This document shows, one piece after another, positions 17,643-25,493 of a stretch of 38,980 nt of DNA. The stretch covers positions 1 through 38,980 of the forward strand of contig JALQUU010000025.1 in the NCBI GenBank assembly GCA_023260655.1, given 5' to 3'. Made by a program: the position numbers and the translations under genes. The notes beneath the pieces were generated by a model. It was not told the DNA's origin. It ran no database searches and saw only the letters and a list, made by a program, of their open reading frames with translations. This DNA comes from Paracoccaceae bacterium (GTDB lineage: Bacteria; Pseudomonadota; Alphaproteobacteria; Rhodobacterales; Rhodobacteraceae). The first letter of the stretch is position 1. Each line of letters opens with the position of its first letter.

Positions 17643-18736
17643 TATCCGTCCTCCATATGCAGAAGCAGGCCAAGCGCAAGCAGGATTGACGCGATGGGCG
17701 GTGTCCATGCGGCCAAGAGCACGGGAATTTGCCCGTTCTCGCCGAGGATCTGGCTGAAGTTGCGGATATAATAGAGCGTGAAGCCCAAGAGGACGGCAGC
17801 GAGAACCGCGATGCCTGTGCGCCCGAAACGGGCGTGGCGCATGGTGAAGGCCGAGGAGATCAGCACCATCGCAGTGAGGAAGAGGGGCCGCGCGAGTTCC
17901 ATGTAGAACCAGACGATATGGCGGCGGGCGGAGAAGCCTGCGGTTTCCAACTGCGCGATATAGGCAGGCAAATCCCAGATCGAGATGGTGGAGGGCGCAC
18001 CGAAGCTGTCGCGGATGCGGTCTTCGGTGAGGGACGAGGCCACTTGCACCTTGGAAAGCTTTTCGGCGGCGGCTTCGGGGTTCACGCCGTCTTCGAAGGT
18101 CCAGATCTTGGCGGCGTCGATTTCCCATGCGCCTTTGACCAGGGTGGCGCGGCTGCCTTCGATGCGGCGCAGTGGCCCGCCTTCGGTGGCGTAGGACATG
18201 AAGGTGACGTTTTCGAGCCGTGTGCCATCGGCATTCGAACGTTCCGCGCGGATCACGGTCTGGCCTTCGGTATCGCCTTGGCGGAGCCAGAGCCCTTCAC
18301 CAGACAGCGAGAGCACGTCGGCACCGCCGGATTCGTAACGCGCGTAGAGTTTTTCGTAGCGCTTGGAGGTGGCGGCCACGAGCGGGTTGAACACGGCGAC
18401 GCCGAGGATGCCGATCAGGAGCGAGACCGCGACAGGGGCCATGAGCGTGCGGAGGCCCGAGCGCCCGACAGCGCGCGCCACGACGAGTTCGGAAGACCGC
18501 GCGAGGCCCAGGAAAAGCGCGACGGTGGAGAGGATCATCACCAAGGGCAGCACGTTGTAGATGCCTTGGGGGGCATTGAGAAGCGTGAGGCCGAGAACTT
18601 CGGTGAAAGACGTGTCGGCCGAAAAGCGCCGGACCTGTTCCACCAGATCGATCAGCGCCATGAGAATGAAGAAGACCGTGAAGAGGCCTGCGAAGATCAC
18701 AGCGAAGCGGCGGGCGAAATAGAGATGGAGCGTCAT
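17642..18736 (-). CDS. lptG: LPS export ABC transporter permease LptG
   Basis: Inner-membrane permease that, with LptF and the ATPase LptB, extracts LPS. The 364 residues begin MTLHLYFARRFAVIFAGLFTVFFILMALIDLVEQVRRF. They show three N-terminal membrane segments (to ~125), a periplasmic beta-jellyroll (~130-270, GLWLRQGDTEGQTVIRAE) and three C-terminal segments. ATG 18736 overlaps the lptF stop as ATGA, so start and coupling are firm. Extra upstream codons in the same frame lie inside lptF and are not used. The ATPase gene lptB is not in the window. Confidence 0.95.
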   Translation of the reverse strand: MTLHLYFARRFAVIFAGLFTVFFILMALIDLVEQVRRFSADTSFTEVLGLTLLNAPQGIYNVLPLVMILSTVALFLGLARSSELVVARAVGRSGLRTLMAPVAVSLLIGILGVAVFNPLVAATSKRYEKLYARYESGGADVLSLSGEGLWLRQGDTEGQTVIRAERSNADGTRLENVTFMSYATEGGPLRRIEGSRATLVKGAWEIDAAKIWTFEDGVNPEAAAEKLSKVQVASSLTEDRIRDSFGAPSTISIWDLPAYIAQLETAGFSARRHIVWFYMELARPLFLTAMVLISSAFTMRHARFGRTGIAVLAAVLLGFTLYYIRNFSQILGENGQIPVLLAAWTPPIASILLALGLLLHMEDG

Positions 18737-19860
18737 GCCGGTGCTCCTTTCGGGGCGCGCGGCATTCGGCGGTTGCGGCCGGAATAGGCGAGAAGGCCAG
18801 CGGAGATCGCGAAACCGAGCGCCACGGGGGCATAGACCAGCGGCCAGAGATCGGCATTGGCGCGGACGGGATCGCTTGCGAGGCCTTCGACGAATTTGAT
18901 GAGGACAAGAAGCAAAAGAGCACCCACAATCTGCTTCCAGACCCCGAAGCGCGAGAAACCACCGACGAGAAGCGTGGAGAAGCCGATGAGAGCGGCGACG
19001 ATGCAAAGGAGCGGTTGCGAGAACCGCATATGGGCTTCCTCTAAGATGCGCCCGCGCGAGGTGGAGGCTTCCAGCGCGGCGGCTTCGGGATTGGTCAGGA
19101 GTTCAAACGTCGAGATCGTGCGTTGCGTGCGCCCGACGGCATCGGGGGCTTTGATGAGGCGGCCGATATCGTAGGAGAAATCCTTGAAATGGGTCACGGA
19201 AAGCCGCTCGGAGGTGGTGCTGAGGGTTTGCACCATGCCTTCGAACATGACGAGGCGGGTGTTGCCTTCGACGCTCAGAAGATGGGCGCGGGCGGCGGAA
19301 TAGATCACGGCACGGTCGGGCGAGCGGCGGTCGGAGAGGAAGATGTCTTCCAATTGCCCGGTTGGCGAGATTTCACGGACGTAGAAGGTTATGCCCGCAG
19401 CGGGATGCAGGAATGTGCCTTCCGTGAGGAGTTTCGAGGTGACGTTCTGCGCGATTTCGGCTTCGCGGACGCGGAGCTGTTGCAGCGAGGCGGGCACGAG
19501 AAGATGGGTGAGGAGGCTCATCATCGCGGCAATGACGAGGCCGAAGAAGAAGACGGGCCGTGCAAGACGCCACGGCGAGAAGCCGGTGGCCTGCATCACG
19601 ACAAGCTCGCTTTCGGAGGAGAGGCGGTTCGTGACGTAGACGGAGGCTGCGAAGGTGGACATCGGCAGCACGAGGCGGATCACGTTGGGCAGGGTGAGAG
19701 CGGTGAACTCGGCGAAAACGCGCGCGGATTGGCCATCGCCGACCAGTTGGTCAAAGAGGCGGACGGCCTGATTGATCCAGTAGATCGAGACGAGGACGAG
19801 CGCGAAGAATCCGAACTGGACCATGAGCTGCGCCAGAAGGTATCTGTCGAATCTGGCCAA
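18733..19860 (-). CDS. lptF: LPS export ABC transporter permease LptF
   Basis: Partner of LptG in the inner-membrane LptB2FG complex. The 375 residues begin (M)ARFDRYLLAQLMVQFGFFALVLVSIYWINQAVRLFDQL. They carry the typical ESELVVMQATGFSPWRLARPV coupling segment, a periplasmic domain and three terminal membrane spans. The start is a TTG at 19860, preceded by GGGGGA at short spacing; no better start matches the family N-terminus. It heads the leftward lptF-lptG-lptD-surA-pdxA operon. A TATAGT -10-like box at 19899-19904 with only a weak -35 may be its promoter. Confidence 0.94.
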   Translation of the reverse strand: MARFDRYLLAQLMVQFGFFALVLVSIYWINQAVRLFDQLVGDGQSARVFAEFTALTLPNVIRLVLPMSTFAASVYVTNRLSSESELVVMQATGFSPWRLARPVFFFGLVIAAMMSLLTHLLVPASLQQLRVREAEIAQNVTSKLLTEGTFLHPAAGITFYVREISPTGQLEDIFLSDRRSPDRAVIYSAARAHLLSVEGNTRLVMFEGMVQTLSTTSERLSVTHFKDFSYDIGRLIKAPDAVGRTQRTISTFELLTNPEAAALEASTSRGRILEEAHMRFSQPLLCIVAALIGFSTLLVGGFSRFGVWKQIVGALLLLVLIKFVEGLASDPVRANADLWPLVYAPVALGFAISAGLLAYSGRNRRMPRAPKGAPA

Positions 19861-20007
19861 TCGTCCCCCAACATCTGCCGATCCCGTTTTGCGGGAACAC
19901 TATACCAATGGTCGGGCAGGGGAAACTGCGATCTGGTCAAAGTGGCATGCGCGGGTTAGGTCTTTGGCAAGTGATTGCCTGCGGGCAGGAAATTGGAGGG
20001 GCGAGCG

Positions 20008-21480
20008 ATGACGCGACCGGTCGAAATCAAGGTTATTGGCACGAACACGGAGGGCCTTGCGGCGCTCGAAGGCCGCGTTGCGGTGGTCGTGGGGGCCGAT
20101 GGCAAGATGGATCCGGTGGCGAAAACGCTGAACCGAGCTTCTAAAGGTGCTTTGGCGCGGTTTGTCGGCTCCGAGGCTTTCGCCAAGATGAAGGCGGGGC
20201 AAGTACAGGCGCTGAGCTGGCCTGCCGGGCTTTCGGTGGATTCGCTCGATGTGGTGAAACTCGAACGCCGCCCAACGCCGGAAGAAGCGCGGAAGGCAGG
20301 CGCGGCACTGGCCAAGGCCAAGGGGCGCGCGGCGCTTCTGATCGCGGCCGGGCCGATGGCGCGGGCGGATGAGCTGGCGGCGGCGCTGGCGCTGCGGGCG
20401 TACGAATTCACCGACCACAAGAGCGAGCGCCCCGAGGGCACGCCCGGTGCGGTGACGCTGATGGTGACGAAACCGGAAGTGGTTTCTGAGGCGCTGGCGC
20501 CGCGGATGGCTGTGGTGGACGGCGTGTTCTGGACCCGCGATCTTGTCTCGGAACCGGCAAACGTGTTGACGACGACGAGTTTTGCCGAACGCCTGAAAGA
20601 GCTTTCGGGCCTTGGCGTGAGTGTGGAAGTGCTGGACGAGCCGGAGTTGGAAAAGCTCGGCATGCGCGCGCTTCTGGCGGTGGGGCAGGGTTCGGCCAGC
20701 CCGTCGAAAGTGGTGGTGATGCAGTGGAACGGCGGCACCAAAGGTGAGGCCCCGCTGGCACTGATCGGCAAGGGGGTCGTGTTCGACACCGGGGGTATCT
20801 CGCTGAAGCCTGCGGTGGGCATGGAAGAAATGACCATGGATATGGGCGGCGCGGGCACGGTTGCGGGCGTGATGAAGGCATTGGCACTGCGCAAGGCCAA
20901 GGCCAATGTTGTGGCTTTGGTGGGGCTTGTGGAAAACATGCCCTCCGGCACCGCGACGCGCCCGGGTGACGTGCTGCGTTCGATGAAGGGCGATACGATC
21001 GAGGTCGTCAACACCGATGCGGAAGGGCGTTTGGTGCTCGCTGATGTGCTCTGGTACGCGCAGGAGCGGTTCGAACCGAAGGGGGTTATCGATCTGGCGA
21101 CTTTGACAGGCGCGATCATCATCGCGCTTGGCCATGACAAAGCGGGGGTTTTCGCCAATGACGACGCCTTTGCGCGGCAGTTCATGAAAGCGGCCGAGCA
21201 TGAGGGCGAAGGCGCGTGGCGGATGCCGTTGGGCGGCTATTACCACGACATCATCAAGAGCCGGATTGCCGATGTGAAGAACTCGGGCGGTCGCCCTGCG
21301 GGCTCGGCGACGGCGGCAGTCTTCCTTGAGCGCTTCATCAAGCCGGGAGTGCCGTGGATCCACCTCGATATCGCGGGCGTCTGCTCGACACCGGGGGAAA
21401 CCACGGTGGCACCGAAAGGCGCGACGGGCTGGGGCGTGCGCGCGCTTGACCGCATGATCGCAGAGACAGAAACCGAGTAA
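20008..21480 (+). CDS. pepA: Leucyl aminopeptidase (M17 family)
   Basis: Cytosolic di-zinc aminopeptidase releasing N-terminal residues in peptide turnover; some homologues also bind DNA. The 490-residue protein has the two M17 metal/catalytic blocks: GKGVVFDTGGISLKP followed by MTMDMGGAG, and NTDAEGRLVLADVLWYA. The C-terminal part has DIAGVCSTPGETTVAPKGATGWGVR (split). ATG 20008 follows GGAGGGGCGA. It is divergent from lptF across 147 bases and is followed 3 bases later by holC, the usual pepA-holC pairing of proteobacteria. Confidence 0.96.
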   Translation: MTRPVEIKVIGTNTEGLAALEGRVAVVVGADGKMDPVAKTLNRASKGALARFVGSEAFAKMKAGQVQALSWPAGLSVDSLDVVKLERRPTPEEARKAGAALAKAKGRAALLIAAGPMARADELAAALALRAYEFTDHKSERPEGTPGAVTLMVTKPEVVSEALAPRMAVVDGVFWTRDLVSEPANVLTTTSFAERLKELSGLGVSVEVLDEPELEKLGMRALLAVGQGSASPSKVVVMQWNGGTKGEAPLALIGKGVVFDTGGISLKPAVGMEEMTMDMGGAGTVAGVMKALALRKAKANVVALVGLVENMPSGTATRPGDVLRSMKGDTIEVVNTDAEGRLVLADVLWYAQERFEPKGVIDLATLTGAIIIALGHDKAGVFANDDAFARQFMKAAEHEGEGAWRMPLGGYYHDIIKSRIADVKNSGGRPAGSATAAVFLERFIKPGVPWIHLDIAGVCSTPGETTVAPKGATGWGVRALDRMIAETETE

Positions 21481-21483
21481 ACC

Positions 21484-21939
21484 ATGGGTGCTGCGCTTTT
21501 CTACCACCTGACCCAAGGCCCTGTGGACCAGACCGCGCCCGCTTTGCTTACGCGGGCGCTGAAACAGGGCTGGCGGGTGGCGGTGCGGGGCACCGAGCGG
21601 CAGCGGCTTGAGTGGCTCGATGAAAAGCTGTGGTTGGGGCCGGAAGAGGAATTCCTGCCGCATGGGTTGGAAGGCGGGCCGCAGGACGTGTTGCAACCGG
21701 TGCTTCTGTGCGAGGGCCAACCCGCAAATGATCCACACTGCCTCATGTGCATTGACGGCGCCGACGCCGCCCCCGAGGAGGTGGTGCGCTACGAGCGGGT
21801 GTGGATCCTCTTTGACGGGCACGACCCCACTGCGGTGGAACGCGCGCGCGGCCAGTGGCGGGCGTTGACCGGAGCGGGCTGCGCCGCGCAATACTGGAGC
21901 GAAGAGAGCGGGCGGTGGGAGAAGAAGGCCGAGGCCTGA
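21484..21939 (+). CDS. holC: DNA polymerase III subunit chi
   Basis: Chi links the clamp loader to single-stranded DNA-binding protein at the replication fork. The 151-residue protein begins GAALFYHLTQGPVDQTAPALLTRALKQGWRVAVRG, the family's typical opening, and contains LDEKLWLGPEEEFLPHG and YERVWILFDGHDPTAVERARGQWRAL (split). It is full length. It begins 3 bases after pepA. A gene-end repeat with a GC hairpin follows its stop within 4 bases. Confidence 0.94.
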   Translation: MGAALFYHLTQGPVDQTAPALLTRALKQGWRVAVRGTERQRLEWLDEKLWLGPEEEFLPHGLEGGPQDVLQPVLLCEGQPANDPHCLMCIDGADAAPEEVVRYERVWILFDGHDPTAVERARGQWRALTGAGCAAQYWSEESGRWEKKAEA

Positions 21940-21942
21940 GAA

Positions 21943-21995
21943 GGGGCTTTGCCCCCTCTGCCTGCGGCATTCACCCCCAGGATATTTTGCAAAGC
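21943..21995 (+). repeat. Gene-end repeat, copy 2 (GC hairpin + CCCCCAGGATATTTT)
   Basis: Directly after the holC stop: a GGGGC-TTT-GCCCC hairpin (21943-21955), then a spacer with CTGCGGCAT, CACCCCCAGGATATTTT (21971-21987) and CAAAGCGA. It shares the 15-base core CCCCCAGGATATTTT and the flanking AAAGCGA with the copy after pdxA, in the same orientation relative to the gene it follows. It may serve as the holC terminator and also borders the EamA gene's ribosome-binding site. Confidence 0.75.
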
Positions 21996-22008
21996 GAGAG
22001 CAGGGGCG

Positions 22009-23172
22009 ATGGAGCGTAAGGACCGGATAGATGCGATCGGTGCGGTGGCTCTGGTGGGCTTTGCTTCGGTGCTCGCCTTCAATCAGGTGGTGGTGCAGCA
22101 TGGGACGGGCGGGTTCCAGCCTGTGTTCATGGCAGGACTCAGGAGCCTTGGCGCGCTGATGGTGCTGGGGCTGTGGATGCGTGTTCGGGGTATTCCGGTT
22201 CGGGTGCCTCAGGGTACGTTGCGGCCGGGGCTTTTGATGGGCGGGCTTTTTGCTTTCGAGTTTCTGGCGCTTTTCTGGGCGCTCGATCATACGACCGTGG
22301 CGCGGGCCTCGATCCTTTTCTATTCGATGCCGGTGATGACGGCACTTTCGGCGCATTTCCTGTTGCCGGGAGAGCGGTTGACGCGGGTGCGGGGCTTGGG
22401 GCTTGGCTTGGCGATGCTCGGTGTGGTGATCGTGCTGGCACGACCGGGGCCGGGGGAAGCTTCTCTGGCGGGGGATCTGGCGGCTCTGGCGGGGGCGGCG
22501 GGGTGGACGGGGATTGCGCTTCTGGTGCGGATATCGCCTTTGGCAAAGGAACCTGCCGAGATGCAGTTGGGGTGGCAACTCTCTGTTTCTACGGTAATTT
22601 TGTTGGGTGTGTCGCCGTTCTTTGGGCCGTTTCTTCGCGAGTTGGAACCTTTGCACATTCTGGGGCTTTGCTATCAGATCGTGGCGGTTGCGAGTTTCGG
22701 GTTTCTCTTCTGGTTCTTTCTGATGAAGCGCTATCCGGCGTCGGGTGTTGCGAGTTTCAGCTTCCTTTCGCCGGTGTTGGCGGTGGTACTGGGCTGGCTC
22801 TTGCTCGGGGAAGAGATGCGCGGAACGACTGTGGTGGCACTCGTGCTGGTGGCGCTCGGGATTACGCCGATTGATCAGGTAGCGTTCGAGCACGTGCGCG
22901 GGCATCCAGCCGCGCAGGAACATGCCGGGGAGCACGTAGAAGGGCGCGTCTGGCAAGGAGAGCCTTTGGGCGAGCGCGCCATCGGCAGGATGGGTGATGA
23001 TTTCCCAGCCAAGGTTTTTCGTGATTTCAACGAGTTCCGCTTCGGCCTTGATGCAATCGTCACAGCTCTCCTTGGTGAAGAAGGTGATGCTGTTCGGGGC
23101 GGCCATGTGCTGAAGAGCGCTGCCCCATGGGCCTCGATGAGGGCGAGGTCAGCGGCTTTGTCGTCGGCGTAG
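22009..23172 (+). CDS. EamA/DMT-superfamily transporter with a frameshifted 3' end
   Basis: Ten-span inner-membrane metabolite exporter of the drug/metabolite transporter group; the substrate is unknown. The N-terminus is MERKDRIDAIGAVALVGFASVLAFNQVVV. EamA repeats end at GTTVVALVLVALGITPID, near base 22877 (~290 residues, the family length). Beyond that the frame runs on for ~97 residues that are merely antisense to the neighbouring DsbA-like gene, so the true protein should stop near 22880. Removing one G from the GG at 22878-22879 would give GITPIDQ followed by TAG. The listed end is the literal stop of the open frame. The start follows AGGGGCG. Confidence 0.8.
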   Translation: MERKDRIDAIGAVALVGFASVLAFNQVVVQHGTGGFQPVFMAGLRSLGALMVLGLWMRVRGIPVRVPQGTLRPGLLMGGLFAFEFLALFWALDHTTVARASILFYSMPVMTALSAHFLLPGERLTRVRGLGLGLAMLGVVIVLARPGPGEASLAGDLAALAGAAGWTGIALLVRISPLAKEPAEMQLGWQLSVSTVILLGVSPFFGPFLRELEPLHILGLCYQIVAVASFGFLFWFFLMKRYPASGVASFSFLSPVLAVVLGWLLLGEEMRGTTVVALVLVALGITPIDQVAFEHVRGHPAAQEHAGEHVEGRVWQGEPLGERAIGRMGDDFPAKVFRDFNEFRFGLDAIVTALLGEEGDAVRGGHVLKSAAPWASMRARSAALSSA

Positions 23173-23354
23173 AGGTCGATCGGGGGCGGGTTTAGTGCCG
23201 CTTCGATCGGTGAGGGATCGGCGAGAAGTGCGGCGCGAAGCTCGGTGCGGAAGGCTTGGCGTTCAGGCTCCGTGAGGGGAAGGCCTGTGCCTGCAGCCCC
23301 GAGCGCCGGAACGCTCAGGGCCGATCCGATGAGGGCGGCTTTGGAGGCCTTCAT
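22875..23354 (-). pseudogene. Broken DsbA-like thioredoxin-fold protein (two compensating frameshifts)
   Basis: The N-terminal part, in frame from ATG 23354, is MKASKAALIGSALSVPAL...LTEPERQAFRTELRAALLADPSPIEAAL. It parallels the start of the adjacent DsbA. The middle is only sensible in another frame: HMAAPNSITFFTKESCDDCIKAEAELVEI...PFYVLPGMFLRGWMPAHVLERY, with a CDDC redox motif and cis-Pro-like region. One base is missing near 23112-23117 (TTCAG where TTCCAG would restore the frame), and one extra G sits near 22878. The outer frame still reaches the native-looking TGA at 22875, giving a nonsense middle of ~78 codons. The start overlaps the dsbA stop (ATGA). It is either a pseudogene or sequencing errors. 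Confidence 0.75.
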
Positions 23355-24100
23355 TTTGCGCGGGCGTCGGCCACCATCTGGGTCATTGCATCGAGCGGCA
23401 TGTAACCGCGCAGGAGGCTGTCATCGAGCACGAAGGTTGGCGTGCCGTTGATCGAGAGGCGGCCCGCGAGCGAGTGGTTCGAGGCGATGACGCCGCTAAC
23501 CTCGGGCGCATCCATGCGTGCGAGGATCGTTTTGGCGTCAAGGCCTTCCTCGTTGGCGATGCGGGTGAAGGCATCGTTACCCATCGAACCTTTGAAGGTG
23601 ATGAGGCGGTCATGGACGCGCTTGTAAGCGTCGGCGCCCGCGACCTGCTGGACGGCGATGGCGAAGCGCGAGGCCAGCACGCTTTCCTCGCCGAGGATCG
23701 GGAATTCCTTCACGATGAAGCGGATCTTGCCATCGGCTTCGATGAGCTGCTGCACCTCGTCATGGGCTTTGCGGCAATAGCCACAGCGGTAGTCGATGAA
23801 TTCGACGAGGGTGATGTCGCCATCGGGATTGCCGCCGACCCAGGAATAACCGTCATCGAAGATGTCCTTGGCGTTGATCTGCACCATATCGGCATCGCCG
23901 CGCGCCTGTGCATCGGCTTGGCGCTTTTCCAGCTCGGCCACGGCTTCCATGATGACCTCGGGGTTTTCCATTAGGTAAGCCCGCACTTCGGCGCGGAAGG
24001 CGCTACGCTCGGCGTCGGACATTTGAGCGATGTCGAAGGCTGTGGCTTGGCTGGCCAGAGCGGTGAGAGCGAGGGCCATGGCTGTGAGGGTGCGGGTCAT
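23351..24100 (-). CDS. DsbA-family thiol:disulfide oxidoreductase (Com1-like)
   Basis: Periplasmic disulfide oxidase/isomerase of 249 residues. It has a signal peptide (MTRTLTAMALALTALASQATAF) and an N-terminal helical arm (MSDAERSAFRAEVRAYLMENPEVIMEAVAELE). The thioredoxin fold carries CGYC (Cys106, Cys109) in FIDYRCGYCRKAHDEV, and the cis-Pro loop is INGTPTFVLDD. I start at the second Met, which begins the signal peptide; the 13 codons upstream lie in the intergenic gap. It sits 16 bases after the M48 peptidase gene and overlaps the start of the broken paralogue, forming a leftward operon for envelope protein quality control. Confidence 0.94.
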   Translation of the reverse strand: MTRTLTAMALALTALASQATAFDIAQMSDAERSAFRAEVRAYLMENPEVIMEAVAELEKRQADAQARGDADMVQINAKDIFDDGYSWVGGNPDGDITLVEFIDYRCGYCRKAHDEVQQLIEADGKIRFIVKEFPILGEESVLASRFAIAVQQVAGADAYKRVHDRLITFKGSMGNDAFTRIANEEGLDAKTILARMDAPEVSGVIASNHSLAGRLSINGTPTFVLDDSLLRGYMPLDAMTQMVADARAK

Positions 24101-24116
24101 GCGGGTCTCCTGCGGG

Positions 24117-25430
24117 TTATTTCTTTTGTTTCTGGGCATGCTCGGCGGCAGAAATCACATCCTGCGCGCGAAGCCAAGCGGAAGAGCCACGGGGCAAAAG
24201 CCCTGCGGCGCGGGTTGCGTTGATGCCGGCGTCTTTCCAGCGGCCTGCGAGGGCGTAGCGTTCGGCGGTGGCAAGGGAGGCTTGGCCCATCTGGCCTGTC
24301 TGGGCATAGGCGGTGCCAAGATCGCGGAGTGCCGTGGGATCGGAGGTGTCTGCGGCGCGGGCGCGTTCGAGGGATTGGATCGCGCCTTTGGGATTGCCGG
24401 CGGCGAGTTGCGCGCGACCGAGGCCTGCGATCACTTGGGTATCCTTGGGCGCAAGGCGGGAGGCCTCCGTGTAGGCGGCGAGCGCGCCTTTAGCATCGCG
24501 GCTTTCGATCAGGATCTGGCCTTTGAGGTCGTGGAGATAGGGATCGGAGGGGCGAAGGCGGATCGCGGCGTCAATGGCTTGGCGGGCTTTGGTGGCGTTC
24601 GACTGGCGGTGGAATGCCACGGCTTGGCGCAAGAGCGTGATGTCATCTTTGCCCAAAGCCTGCCCGGTCTGACGGAGCGTAACGGCGGGGGCGCGCAGGA
24701 ACGCGGCGAGCTTGCCTTGGGCGCGGGCGAACCAGTAATCCGCCGTTAGATCGGGATCGCGGCGGGTTTCGGTGCCGATCTGGGCCATAACGGCATTGAG
24801 GCGATCGCGGCTCAAGGGGTGGGTGCGGCTGTAAGGGTCTTGGCGGGTGGTGGAGAGGAGTTCTTGATCCTTGAAGAGGCCAAGCACGTCGGCATAGCCG
24901 TAGGGATCGACGCCTGCGCGACGCATGTAGGCGAGGCCTGAGGCATCAGCCGCACTTTCCTCGGCGCGGGTATGGCCAAAGAGTACGCGTGCGGCGGATG
25001 ATCTGACACCGAGCGCAAGCCCGCCTGCGGCTTCACCGCCACCCGAGGCAGCGGCGGCGATGGCAAGCGCGGCCCCCAAGCCCGAAATCGTATTGGCGCG
25101 GCGGATATTGTCGAGGCGGCGGGTCATGTGGCCACCTGCGATATGGGCGGCTTCATGGGCGATCACGGATTGCAATTGGGCGGCTGTGGAGAGGCGCAGG
25201 ATGAGGCCCGAGTGGAGAAAGATATGGTCGCGGTCCAGCACAAAGGCGTTCATCTGCGCGTCATGCAGCACGATAATGCGGGAGCGGGAAGAGGATAGCC
25301 CCGCAGCGGCAAGGATGGGGCGGGCGAGTTCGGAGAGCGCGTGTTCGATATCGCCGTCGCGCAGGATCGATTGCGCCTGCGCGGGCAGGGCGGCGAGGAT
25401 CCAGAGAAGGGCGGCGAAGAAGCGGCGCAT
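24117..25430 (-). CDS. M48 family metalloprotease with TPR repeats (BepA/YfgC-like)
   Basis: A secreted zinc protease of 437 residues. The signal peptide is MRRFFAALLWILAALPAQAQ. The catalytic HEAAH is at 92-96 in VIAHEAAHIAGGH, and the third ligand Glu is in RAEESAADASG (157-158). After ~300 the protein is TPR-rich (helical pairs such as PYLHDLKGQILIESRDAKGALAAYTEASRLAPKD, split). BepA homologues help mature or degrade LptD and other outer-membrane proteins, which fits a window that also encodes LptD and SurA. It is divergent from the aminotransferase across 63 bases and is the first gene of the dsbA operon. Confidence 0.92.
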   Translation of the reverse strand: MRRFFAALLWILAALPAQAQSILRDGDIEHALSELARPILAAAGLSSSRSRIIVLHDAQMNAFVLDRDHIFLHSGLILRLSTAAQLQSVIAHEAAHIAGGHMTRRLDNIRRANTISGLGAALAIAAAASGGGEAAGGLALGVRSSAARVLFGHTRAEESAADASGLAYMRRAGVDPYGYADVLGLFKDQELLSTTRQDPYSRTHPLSRDRLNAVMAQIGTETRRDPDLTADYWFARAQGKLAAFLRAPAVTLRQTGQALGKDDITLLRQAVAFHRQSNATKARQAIDAAIRLRPSDPYLHDLKGQILIESRDAKGALAAYTEASRLAPKDTQVIAGLGRAQLAAGNPKGAIQSLERARAADTSDPTALRDLGTAYAQTGQMGQASLATAERYALAGRWKDAGINATRAAGLLPRGSSAWLRAQDVISAAEHAQKQKK

Positions 25431-25493
25431 TGCGTTCAGGCGTTTCCTGTGGTTGGTCGGGGGCGAGCATGGGCGAGCGGAAAGGGGAAAACA

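Noticed and set aside
19900-23106. A 1068-codon open frame on the minus strand
   Set aside because: It is antisense to pepA, holC and the EamA gene; after its first ~75 residues (the real middle of the DsbA-like protein) the translation is His/Arg/Pro-rich with no domain, as expected opposite GC-rich codons.
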